From assembly GCA_006384855.1 (NCBI GenBank), contig VCJN01000275.1, forward strand, positions 62,001-126,000: a stretch of DNA of 64,000 nt. Reading direction: 5' to 3'. Below the pieces are notes generated by a model, which saw nothing but the letters and a program-made list of their open reading frames with translations, was not told the origin of the DNA and searched no databases. Of the stretch, positions 35,116 through 45,400 are shown one piece after another (the stretch's first letter is position 1; the number at the start of each line of letters is the position of its first letter). Position numbers and translations under genes: made by a program. Origin of the DNA: Tetraselmis striata. Its lineage: Eukaryota; Chlorophyta; Chlorodendrophyceae; Chlorodendrales; Chlorodendraceae.

Positions 35116-35370
35116 TGACCCATGTGTACATGGATTGCCCTCGACAAATGCCCATGTACACACGAACCGGCCCATGTACGCATAAAGCGCGGTACTTGGA
35201 CCATTCACACATGGGTCCTCACTATCCAGCCCATGTGTGATATGATTAATTTTTCATCCGCATTTAAAAGCAGGATTAATCCGATTTGAATTAAGTTCAA
35301 ATTAAGTAGCAGATGCTATTAATTTTGAATTAGAGTGAAATTTAAAGAGAGACTTCAGTTGAATTTCATT

Positions 35371-38241
35371 TTATTCTAGAATTGAGTTCATTACACGGAC
35401 TGGGGTGGCAGCTACCTCAACGCTAGTGCCAGCACCATGGTCCTCGATGTTCTGACAGCAGTTGTTATCATGGTGACATCTAGAGTTGCATTCCTAGCAG
35501 CTTTGCGGCAACTGCAAACGATGGTGGCATACGGTCCTTTACATGTGCATTTGATCGTTCCTTGGCCCCCAAATAGTGGCGCAAATCTTACACCTTCTCT
35601 GCGGGAGATCTTCTTCCATGATGTTGCTTGGTCGCTCCATTTCTCCACCACACCCGCCAAGCCCACTTGCGCGGGTGCAATGTCGCGCGGGGTGCAATGC
35701 CACTGATCCATATGTCAGTGGTCTTGATAGCACCCGCGTCCACAGCCACTCGATCTATACGAATTGCGTCCTGTGACCTGCAAAATAGGGGGTTGGGGAG
35801 GGCATTTGAGAAAGAAGATGTGTGCGTCATCACAAGGACACATCAAGCATTGCATGCAATTGGCATCAGTATACAACATCAAGAGGAGCAGAACATAACT
35901 CATCTCAATCACCACGATTGTCAAGACTCTAGAGTCCACCTTGCCACGGTCCTCCTTTGCCAACGGCACTCTGACCACATCATCCACCCATGGTGTTGGG
36001 CCGGCCTTGGCAGCGGCCCGGGCACGCATTGCCGATTTACCGTAGCCTGCTTGGCATGTGTAGCTCCGCACTGAGCCCAAATTGCGCGCCGCCCGGGACT
36101 GTAGGCCAGTTGGGAGGAAGAGACTGGACTATTGTCATCAGCGGCAGCGCGTGCTTGCAAGAGGACTTGTGGAGTAGCCTCCTCCGCTGCTGCCGGAAGC
36201 ACTGGTGGCTCCTCGGGCGATCTTCGCCTCTTACGGCCACTGCCACGCGGGACGAGGCAGCTGCATTGGTGGCTGCCCTTGTCGTTTCAAGAAAGTGAGG
36301 CACCACATCTACTGTCCCAGCAACCATGCAATCGTTGATGCAGTGCCCATCATGCGTGCCACCTGCGTGCGAAACACATCAGTGACACAGGCACACCCAT
36401 GCCATAACGGGCATGCTGACAAGAATGACAGCAACAACATGTTGCATGTGCATATGACATGGTAGAAGGCCTTGCAGCGTGCTCACTGATGACCCTTGAC
36501 AAGGCCGGTTGTGCGAATAAGCATCCCAATCTTGCCGTGCCCACCATTGGGAGACTTGTTTTCATCACACCAATGTGCGATGTACACCTAAATGGTGCGG
36601 TTGAATCTTTCAATGCCGCCGTTGCTAGGGCTATGCCAAGCTCTCCTTGTTACCAATTGGCAGCCATGCCAAAGCTTCTTGGTGCTTTTTATGCCATGAT
36701 GCAATCACAACACGCACACATATATCAGACATGCACATGTACGTAAGCTGAGTAGCATGCTATTTATTACACAAGGGCCACACACCTCCTTCACCTCCTC
36801 CTCCGCGAGACCGATTCTCCTACTCGGTTGCTTGTCGGCAACACCGGAGAACTGTCTACCGTTGTCAGCTTCAAGGATGGCAGGCGGCCCAAGGAGAGAG
36901 AAGAGTAAAAACAATTTCCCTTCTATATGGTATCCTTCAACATGGATGGGGCGGGGTGATAAGATACATAGCTTAATGAAGAAAGGGGAAGGGGGAAGCA
37001 AGGGGTTGGATAGGCGCGCAAATATCTAACTAGCCCGCTACTGCGGCATACAAACCTCCTTGTTGTTAGGGATCGGAGTACAGAAGCAAACTTGATGCCG
37101 TGATCGATGTAGGTGAGCAGGCAGCGGTAGCCCTTGTATTCAGATGATTGGTAGTCGATGAGATCGATATGGCCACGGGCCCCAAACATGCCCTTGGACA
37201 ATATCGGCCGGTGACCGGCCTTAGCCTTGGCCTTAGTAATCCTGTGCTTGGCGCATGTGGCGCATGCTTCGCAGAAAAGTTTCACGACACGCCGGGGGAT
37301 GCTGCAGTACTTTCCAAGAATCATTTTGTGAAGCTTCTTAAGCTGCATCGTGTGATGGGGGGGGGGGGGGGGGGGGGGGGGATACACTTAGTGGTGTGTA
37401 GGTAGCCAACAATGCAGTGGCAGCAAGCAGAGCAGCCTTAGGAAAGGACACCTTGGCGTTCACCCTTTATTTGAGGTGCAAATTCCGGATGTGCTCGAAG
37501 ACAGTCTCGGCGTGACTAACGAGCTTCACCTGCTCCAAAGAAACAATTATATCCCCCTTTTGGATTATCATGTCGGAATCTCCACATGTGAGGATATCGA
37601 AGTGACGCTTTGTAGCCCATGCCCGCGCTCTTTCCTGCTCGACAATCCAACAAGAAGAGCACATTGCACCTCAATACATGGTTGAGGCGCGGCGCCAAAT
37701 TATTATCGGCTCGCGGCGGCATCAAGTGGCCCATTTGCATGCCGCACCGTAGAATCGGCGCCGGCAGCGGAGCTACCTGCACAAACGAGGAAAAAGAGTT
37801 GATTGTCGGGAACTGTACTATGTAGAGGATGAGTGGGAACTTCGTCGGGCTCTGCGCGATCGATTCGGCTAAACGTCACACTAATAGAGTGTAAACACGC
37901 GAACCCTATCCGCGAGGCAAATGGCCCATATTGGGGCAACCTGCGAACAAGGCATGTCGGCGGGCCTCACCTCTCTCGTCGTTTGGTCGAAGGTACGGAG
38001 CGTTTGCATGGCTTCATTGTACTCCGCCTCTGCCAGCAACGTCTGGTTGTCTCGACATTGCGCCATATATATACTCACGAAGTCTCTTGTTGAAGGCGTT
38101 GCGATGCGCCTGCACCACGGATGGTGCCTCAACCTCGATCAACCTCGGTCGATCATCGGCCGGCCCATCCTCCGGTGCGGCAGCGCCGGCGGTAGCATCA
38201 TTATTACCCGAGGCCATAGTACCGACCAGAGCCGGCCACAT
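35371..38241 (-). pseudogene. DDE integrase-type transposase (KRBA2-like) with Cys-rich C-terminus, broken
   Basis: Minus-strand pieces appear in order. The N-terminal exon starts at ATG 38241 or 38217 and ends at a GAG|GTGAGG donor at 37971, with a frame change at the AT run near 38064-38073. A linker reads KGDIIVSLEQVKLVSHAETVFEH (37664-37467). The core exon from 37342 (acceptor GATGCAG|CTT) has KKLHKMILGKYCSIPRRVV, the zinc pair CEACATC and the first Asp in GHIDLIDYQS. Next comes GPPAILEADNGRQFSG with the second Asp (about 36867), then HSPSNGGIERFNRTI with the Glu (about 36600), followed at once by a stop. Near 35550-35440 there is CTCKG...CSCRKAARN, then after a one-base frame change CNSRCHHDNNCCQNIED, a CXC-like Cys cluster. 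The frame ends at TAA 35371-35373, overlapping AATAAA. The family is inferred from motif order; relatives have this DDE core and a similar tail. Confidence 0.75.
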
Positions 38242-38624
38242 CCGGCCCCGGAAAGGGGGATTGCGCAGCTGCGATGCGGTGCGTTACTCCGGGGACGAGC
38301 GAGCACCGCCTGCCCGCAGGGCGGTTGTATTAGCGATTGTACTTGGCCCCTGAACACAGCTCCTGCGCCGGCACGGCACCCGTCCGCAGTATGGCGGGCG
38401 ATGCAGTGCCAACCAGCACCTGCGCGTACAAAGGCCGAGTCTGGACCGCGATCCGGCGCCTGCCCGAACAACGGCCTACCCTCCACCGTGCGTCGTGGCC
38501 ATCTGCAGACGGGATTGCCAAGCGCGGCCCATTTGAACATGGGACGCGATAAACGTTTCCTGCTAACATGGGTCGACCCGTGTGTACCTGGGCCGACAAA
38601 CGGGCCATGTCCACATGTCCACAC

Positions 38625-38760
38625 GGATATTAAGATCCGGATTGCTCCATGTGTACATAGCACGGGGCCATGTGGACATGGGTCAAAGGAGGCTCCATGT
38701 CCACATGGACCGCTCCATGTACACATGGACCGCATGTCTGCATGAATCTTAACATATATA
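38625..38760 (-). repeat. Right terminal inverted repeat of the DNA transposon
   Basis: On the minus strand it reads tatatgttaagattcatg, then copies of ccatgtgtacatgg and tccatgtggacatgg in the same order as the left end. Similar words continue inward to about 38560. Confidence 0.85.
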
Positions 38761-38775
38761 CGAATACTGGTACTA

Positions 38776-41693
38776 TGCGCGCGCGTTAAAGCGCGCAAGC
38801 TGCGCAGCACAGCGCCTTAGCAAGCTACCATCGGTTGATTGGGAACTCTCCCGCGAAGGGTTGCACCGCTGGCAAGCGAGTTACCCGAGGTCGACCCGCG
38901 CGCTGCTTGTGGCTTCTGGGGTGGTAGACTCTCGGCGATTACCACACGAGCGCGATCCTTCACCCGCCTCCACATAAGTATGGGTTTGCGAATTCGATCC
39001 ACATGCCCATGCGCGGCTACACTGAGACCGTGTGCGCGTGTATCCATGTTAATCACGGTCGTACGGTGAAATGCCGCAATAGCGCAATACACCCCGCCCG
39101 TGTTGTCGTTGCTGTCAACACTTTCATTTAGGCAAATGCAGGGTCGGCCGGAAATAAAGCCTTATGGCGCTAGCGCTTCAAAACCACAAATTGCGCCACT
39201 CGTGTGCATAAATAGGCATGGGACACCACTGCCCCCGTACTCATACCACATCGCCCTTGGTATGATCACTATCCACATACACGCAGGGCATTGAAATAAG
39301 GCCATTCACGACCTGGACCAATCCCTACGTGTCGATGACGATTGGTTATGGGCAAAATCAAAGACAAAATGCGGATGTGACCGCTGCACGCGCATGCGCG
39401 GGAGAGGGTTCTCGCGGCCTCCTTGCCGTAGGGCAAAGCTTTTCTAGATTAGTGCATGGCCGCGTGCTCATAGCGCGCCATGGTGAGGCCAGTGGGACGG
39501 CAATGTCGTGCAACTTAATTCGTCGAAACTGATGGCAGAAATAATGCTGTGAAAGTGGGGATCCGGCATGGCGGCCGTGGGCATCGTTCAAGGGGGCATG
39601 TGCCAAGTATGAGTCTGTGGTCTAGGAACGAACAACACGCAACACACTGTGCGGCCACCGTGTATCAGTTTTGAGATCCACTTGGCGTAAAGATTCACAC
39701 AAGGTTTTTGTTGTTGACCACACGTGACATTGACGTTATTTTTTGTCTAGATCATTTTTTCTAAAATTCGAAACTATATGCCTGACCTCGGACGACCGTG
39801 CTGAAGCAAGAAAAAAGGTAGCACTGCTCACGTAGATTTTAGTGGTATTTATATACAAAATATCTGACGTTTGCTCTCATCAACGCACTGAGCGATTTCG
39901 CGAGTTTGAGAGTTGCACCACAAAAAGTTAGGCAACACTGCGGTGGCGATGGTATCACGCCACATCGTGCCCGGGCGCACGCCAATATGGCCCCACCCGC
40001 CCAACATAAAGTACCCTAGCCTCTGTGTTGACATGTCTTCTCGCTCACCCATGGCCATCCCACCATGCAATGGTCTATGCATGCGCATGCGCGGCGGGAC
40101 GTGAAGGGCACCAATCCCCGTTGTTGTGGGAGTACTAGAAACGCTCAGTGAGTGTGGCGCAAGTGCCACTCGTGTATGACACTTGTTGCTAGGGCCAAAG
40201 GGCTTGCTTACACCCTATGGTGATAAAGGCCGAGTATAAATGTGCAACAACTCAGGATTTCAGGTCATAAACCCTATATTCAGCTGCCCTACTATTCGTA
40301 AGCTCGGATTCGGCGACGAGAAAGGGGCCTGGGACTTATGTGGAGGGGTGAAACATGCCGCTCTTTATTAAATTTGAACTCCTGCCGGGCGACTGCGCCA
40401 AATGTCACTGTTGGGTATTTGAATATTTGAAACGATATATCGTTGCACCGCGATATCGTTGACCGCACGGCTGGGCGTGTAAGATGTAGTTGTGCGGGTG
40501 GGACGCTACGGGTAGGTTAATATAGGTTATGTACGCGCACCGCGAGCAGGGGCGCACGGAGGGCGAGGGTCGGGGTGCATTAGCGCGCATCGCGCGGTTC
40601 AGTGTCCGGCGCTCGGGAATAAGGCTGACTCTTGTATACCCGGCCTCAGCCGTAAATAATCGTACGGGTACCGGCACGAAATTTATGATTCGTTGCGACT
40701 ACAAGCCGTAGTAGTCGCTAAACACAGTCGTTCTACCAAACCGAACCGTAACCGTAAATCGCCGATATTTGCGGCTGAAGATTTGCGGCTGGCGAAAATC
40801 GGGGTCCACCCATATGTAAATCAAAATAGTACTTAGCGCTTCACATTTATGTTCTGCATAATGTAGTTACAGACGAACCGCAAATCTCCACTAGGCGGAC
40901 GCCGCCCGCCGCGCCTGCTCGCGGCACGCCCCCCCCCCCCCCCCCCCCTTGCCCACCCGGCGGCCATCCCAACGAGCGCGCAAGATGGCGCGCTGATGGC
41001 GCCATGCCGGGTCAAAAAAATGAACTTTTGAACTCTGACGACCACGTGCCGTCGTCGGCGAGGCAGTCAAACTTTCCGTCTCCAGCTCTGACCATTCGTG
41101 ACGCCCTTCTCCCACGATCCTCTAATTCACACGGCGCAGCGCCCATAATCACACACAACGCCCGTCGCCATGGCCGCCGACTCGCCCCAAGACGCGATTC
41201 ACCACGTCGAGGCCGGGCAAGTTGGCGAGTCTACCGAAGAGCTGAAGTTGGACGACCTTGTCGAAGAGGAGTATGGCAGCGGTGGTAGCGACGTTGGCAA
41301 GGGCGAAGAAGAGGATGGCGATGAGGATCTTGACGATGATGATCATGGCACGCCCGGGAGCGACGTATTCACGGTTGCGCTCCCGGGTTCCAAACCGCAT
41401 ATGCGTCGCGGCCGTCCGCAGCCGTAAATAGCCGAAATTTGCGATGTGTACGGATCCCCATATATACACGTATACATATTTACGACTGCGGTTGCGGTCG
41501 GGCGGTACAAGAAAAGGCCTAAATGCTTCTACTTCACGTCGTCATAGTAAGTACGATACTTTCTTGTGTTTGTAGTGCGCATATGTTAAAGCATTGATAT
41601 AAAACGAACTTGCAGGACCCACCCACCCCACGCTTGGGCGGGCCCGACGACCGTCCTGAGCCCTCGGAATCGCGGGCCCTTCCTCCGCCTCCA
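38776..41693. other. Intergenic / repeat-derived DNA
   Basis: No supported gene. A CGCAAAT/CCGTAAAT-type word recurs: ccgtaaatcgccgatatttg at about 40750 and ccgtaaatagccgaaatttg at about 41421. The latter closes a segment holding a C-run (about 40930-40948) and a small acidic open frame, so a short non-autonomous element is possible. An imperfect palindrome (cgatatatcgtt / gcgatatcgtt) lies at about 40433-40460. Confidence 0.4.
41170..41427 (+). CDS. Small acidic ORF, unknown (possible transposon fragment)
   Basis: An 85-residue frame starts at an ATG with gccatggcc context. Its middle is Glu/Asp/Gly-rich (EELKLDDLVEEEYGSGGSD, GEEEDGDEDLDDDD). It sits between two copies of the CCGTAAAT...TTTGCG repeat. 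Acidic N-termini are common in transposase and host proteins alike, so no function is assigned. Confidence 0.25.
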   Translation: MAADSPQDAIHHVEAGQVGESTEELKLDDLVEEEYGSGGSDVGKGEEEDGDEDLDDDDHGTPGSDVFTVALPGSKPHMRRGRPQP

Positions 41694-41698
41694 CCCCC

Positions 41699-42013
41699 TG
41701 TTGGAGTATGTGCTCTGACAGGTCCTTCTGGCAATCTACTGATACCAATATCAGTAGATGGCGTGCTGCGCGCGCGTCCGGACTTCACATCCGACCCGAG
41801 CAAGACAAGACAATAGTACTGTAGATATCGTAGATTACAGGACTAGTATCAGCACGCTGCTAGTGCGCGCGCCCCGCCCATCCTAATAGGCTCGGCCCGC
41901 GCAGCTGCTCTGCTCACTTCATTAGTCCCAGCAGCTCGAGCCCGGCTCGCTGCACCCACTGTAAGTAGCTCCGAGCACTTCCACCTTCCATCACTCATCG
42001 GTTGAGCCGTTCA
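41699..42013 (+). repeat. Copia 5' LTR (315 bp)
   Basis: It starts TGTTGGAGTATG and ends GAGCCGTTCA. It contains an inverted repeat, ctactgatac...gtatcagtag-like, at about 41738-41758. No clear TATA box is seen. Confidence 0.97.
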
Positions 42014-42025
42014 GGTTATGGGCCC
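42014..42025 (+). promoter_or_regulatory. Primer-binding site matching initiator tRNA-Met anticodon half
   Basis: The 12 bases GGTTATGGGCCC directly follow the 5' LTR. They are complementary to the conserved GGGCCCAUAACC of eukaryotic initiator tRNA-Met, which ends in the anticodon loop, not to the tRNA 3' end. Drosophila copia and yeast Ty5 prime from such internal tRNA-iMet fragments. Confidence 0.8.
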
Positions 42026-42424
42026 TCACACATTCTAGAAGTGTGCAAGTATATCTCGTCCCGGGCGAGATCCTCGAGCCTCCGAGGCCGAGTCGAGTCT
42101 CCGAGATTCGAACACAAAACTCCACTGTGCTTAGTTATTAGTTATTCAAAATTTTAGACAGACGTAGACAGAATTCGAACACCAGAGTCCTCATCTATAC
42201 CACGTTCTCTTTGGCTAGCTTGTATCCCTGGTGACTTCTGCAGCCGCAGGATATCAGCGTCAGCCGGAGCGGGGTGTGGTGTGAGTGACGCGCAACGCAC
42301 ATACAGGCACCGGAGCTGCGGAGCGGGAGGTCAGACTGACTTCCACAGTTTACTACTTGGTCTGTGACAGCTGGTTTGGCCGACAGAACGCGTTTCTCAC
42401 TGGGGCAGCTGGGACAACATCGAC

Positions 42425-45400
42425 ATGGCAGACGACTCACCCACTCGACCAGGCAACACTACTATTCCCCCGGGACTTGGCATTGCTGTCGACACTGGCA
42501 AGTCTCTTCCAGGATCTTCCGATCAACCGAGACTAGACCTAGTGGCCAGGCTAGAGCATCAGATATCTAACCTGGAGCAACGACAAGACTTCCAGCACGG
42601 AGAGATGCAGAGCGAGATGCACGCTGTCACGGATCAACTGTCTCAAAGTCAGGCCGACTTTATGGCGGAGCAACGGGACCTGATGGCTGATGTCAGACGG
42701 ATGTTTGCGTCCATGTCTCGACATACCCCGACAGCTGGACAGTCTCCGACAGCTGCGCCACCACCGCCACAGTCGCGAACCTCAGTCGATAGAGCTACCG
42801 GACGGACAGGCTACCTCGGCGTGTCCGCGCCTTATCGTGCACCCGCGAGACGCCAGACCATCAGCGCTGCGGACCTTGCGGATGGCCGCATCTGGGCCCG
42901 ACGGGGACCACAACGAGGCATCGACCAGCTGGGTAGGGCACTGAAGTTCACACCACCGATGCTCCAGAGGAGCTCAGACTTCACAACGTGGAAACATCTT
43001 TTCCTATCCTTCATCAACACTTCTGTGCCGGAGGTGATGGAACAGATGATTCTACTTGACCCGAACGATCCCAACATCGACCCACAGCTTCAATCATACC
43101 TCTATCACACGCTGGTGCAGATCGCCCAGCACCACCCGAGTGCCACCTCGGAACTCAAGAACCTCTCTCAGTCCACTGCGGTCAACCGGGGTGCGATAGC
43201 ATGGGACAATATGTGCCATCGTCTCGACAGACAGGACGTACACCACACCATGTCACTGCTCGACGAAGTGAATCGCACACTCGACAAGAACTCGACGGAG
43301 TCACTTGTCGACTTCCTCGACCGCAAATGGGAGGCTATCCAGGCATACGACGCAGCTATGGAGGTCACCGAGCAGCTCCGCGACTCCTTACTGATACCGA
43401 CAGTGCTCAATGCACTTCCCGCAAAATACGATACTATCAAGACAGTCGTCGCAGGGAATGTCGACTTACATCGGTGTACCGCGGCAGAGCTGTTCGCCGA
43501 ACTCCGTGTCCATGCCAAACTGTGTTCCACACCAGCTCCTTCAGCTCCCGCACCTTCGGTGGGTACTGCGGCATTTCTCACAGCTCAGAACCCGCCTAGG
43601 ACTGCTCGCAGGATTCACAAGTCGCCATGGTTCGGCAAGTGTGGATCTTGTGGCGAGAAGCACCTAACTAGCCAATGCACTGCGAGTGACTCGGTTATTC
43701 TGACTTTTCAGCGCGCCAAAATCAAGGCCCTGAAAATCAAGTACCCCGGAGACTCTCAGACTAAGGCGTCGACTGGTGCTGCTCTCGCGGCGTTCGAGGA
43801 CGACAACACTGCAGCTGTGACCGACCAGCCGAGCGACGACACCGACGCCGGCGACGAGCTGACCCTCGAGGAGGAGGAGATGCTTCTCAGTGGGGTGACC
43901 ACCCTTACCACTGCTCCCCCAACCCTCGTGGCATTTTTCTCAAAACTGAGTAACGCCCCAAGTGTCAGCCAGGCATGGATCGCAGACTCTGCTTGCGCTC
44001 CCCAGAATGTCACGGCACATAAATCCGACTTCGAAACATTTCGAATCGAGTCGAACAAGGGCGAACTTGGTGGCGTAGGCACCGTCATCGAGGGCAGCGG
44101 CACTGTGGCTATTAGGGCAACACTCACCTCTGGTGGCTACTGCACTTTGCGAATGCCAGCTGTTTATTGTCCATCCCTGCTCAACACGAATTCCATGGGT
44201 GTAGGCAGACTACTCAGCGTGTCATGGCTACAGAAACATCTGCCTGGTACCATTCACTTTCCGGGTGGAACTGATTATGGCACTGTGACCATGGACGCAG
44301 GAGTGGTGCGCCTGAGAGGCTACAACGGCCTTTACCTACTGGACCTCGCGCCAGCGGATGGAGCTGCTCCTACCCATGCTGGACAACAAGATAGCATTGC
44401 CATGCTTAGTGCTACAGTCAAGGACTCTGCAGTCCTGTGGCACAAGAGATTAGGCCATCCCGGCATGGGCACAGTCCAGGCACAACATCACAATGGTGTA
44501 CCTGCTGTACCTGCCTTTCCTACGGATGTAAGGAATCTCCCCTGTCATTCCTGCCTACTCAACAAAGCAACAGCCGCTATTGCCAACCGAGAGCCTACAG
44601 CCCTCCCTGATGCATGCTGCAGCCAACTCTCTGTTGACACACTGGGTCCTATCCACATCACATCACCAGGTGGCTATCGCTGGACTATCAGCATCATTTG
44701 CCGCCTATCGAGGTTTCAGTGGCACAGACATCTGAGAACCAAAGAGGCAGCAGAAGTGCTGACAGCCATGCGTTCAATGCTAAATGAGGTCAGACACTAT
44801 TACCTCAAGTACTGGGCAGAGTCCAGTGGTCCGTTTGCTCCCGAGGTCCGCTTTGATCGCGACTCCATCTTCGAGACAGATGCGATGGACGCTCTAGTAG
44901 GTGGCATCGGGGGACGTACTGAGTGGACCGCTCCGTACTACCATCATCAGCATGGCAAGATTGAGAGGCCATGGCGCACCATCAGGGACAGTGCCACTAG
45001 CATGATGGCAGACATGTCAGTGCCTAGCCGGCTGTGGGCAACCGCAATCAGCACAGCGTTCTGGCTGAAGAACCGGCGTGCTGTCACAGCGGCTGGTAAT
45101 TCGGATGGCAGACAGACACCGCTCTCTGTACTGACCAAAGGCAATGTTGATTCACATATTGACAAAGCCAGAGTCTATGGCTGCAAGGTGTTTGTCAAGG
45201 TCCCTGATGGCACTCGCAAAAAGCTAGACTCCAAGGCCTGGACTGGCATCTTTGTGGGCTACCCTGGCAGCGCACCTGGGTGGATGGTCTTGAATCCCAC
45301 CACAGGCAGGGTCACTGTCAGCGTCCATGTCCGTTTCCTCGAGAATGAGAGCGGCTTCGCTCCGGATCCACACACTGACAGCTCCATCATACTTGAGGCT

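Larger units (their letters stand above)
34978..38775 (-). mobile_element. Ginger/KRBA2-like cut-and-paste DNA transposon, decayed
   Basis: The ends are inverted repeats of about 135 bp (34983-35115 and about 38625-38760). Between them, on the minus strand, lies a transposase gene with a Gypsy-type DDE integrase core. Terminal inverted repeats plus an integrase-like DDE enzyme without reverse transcriptase or LTRs is the layout described for Ginger1/Ginger2(TDD) elements. Frame breaks and an internal stop show this copy is inactive. Exact ends and the target-site duplication could not be fixed by eye. Confidence 0.75.

Noticed and set aside
34995-35235. Regular CATGTGTACATG words considered as a CRISPR-like array
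   Set aside because: Spacing is irregular, words are palindromic, and the same array occurs inverted at the other end of a transposon.
42060-42210. Sequence with two ttcgaac words between the copia LTR and gag considered as a tRNA gene
   Set aside because: No acceptor or anticodon stems can be drawn, and the B-box match is partial; it is the element's leader.
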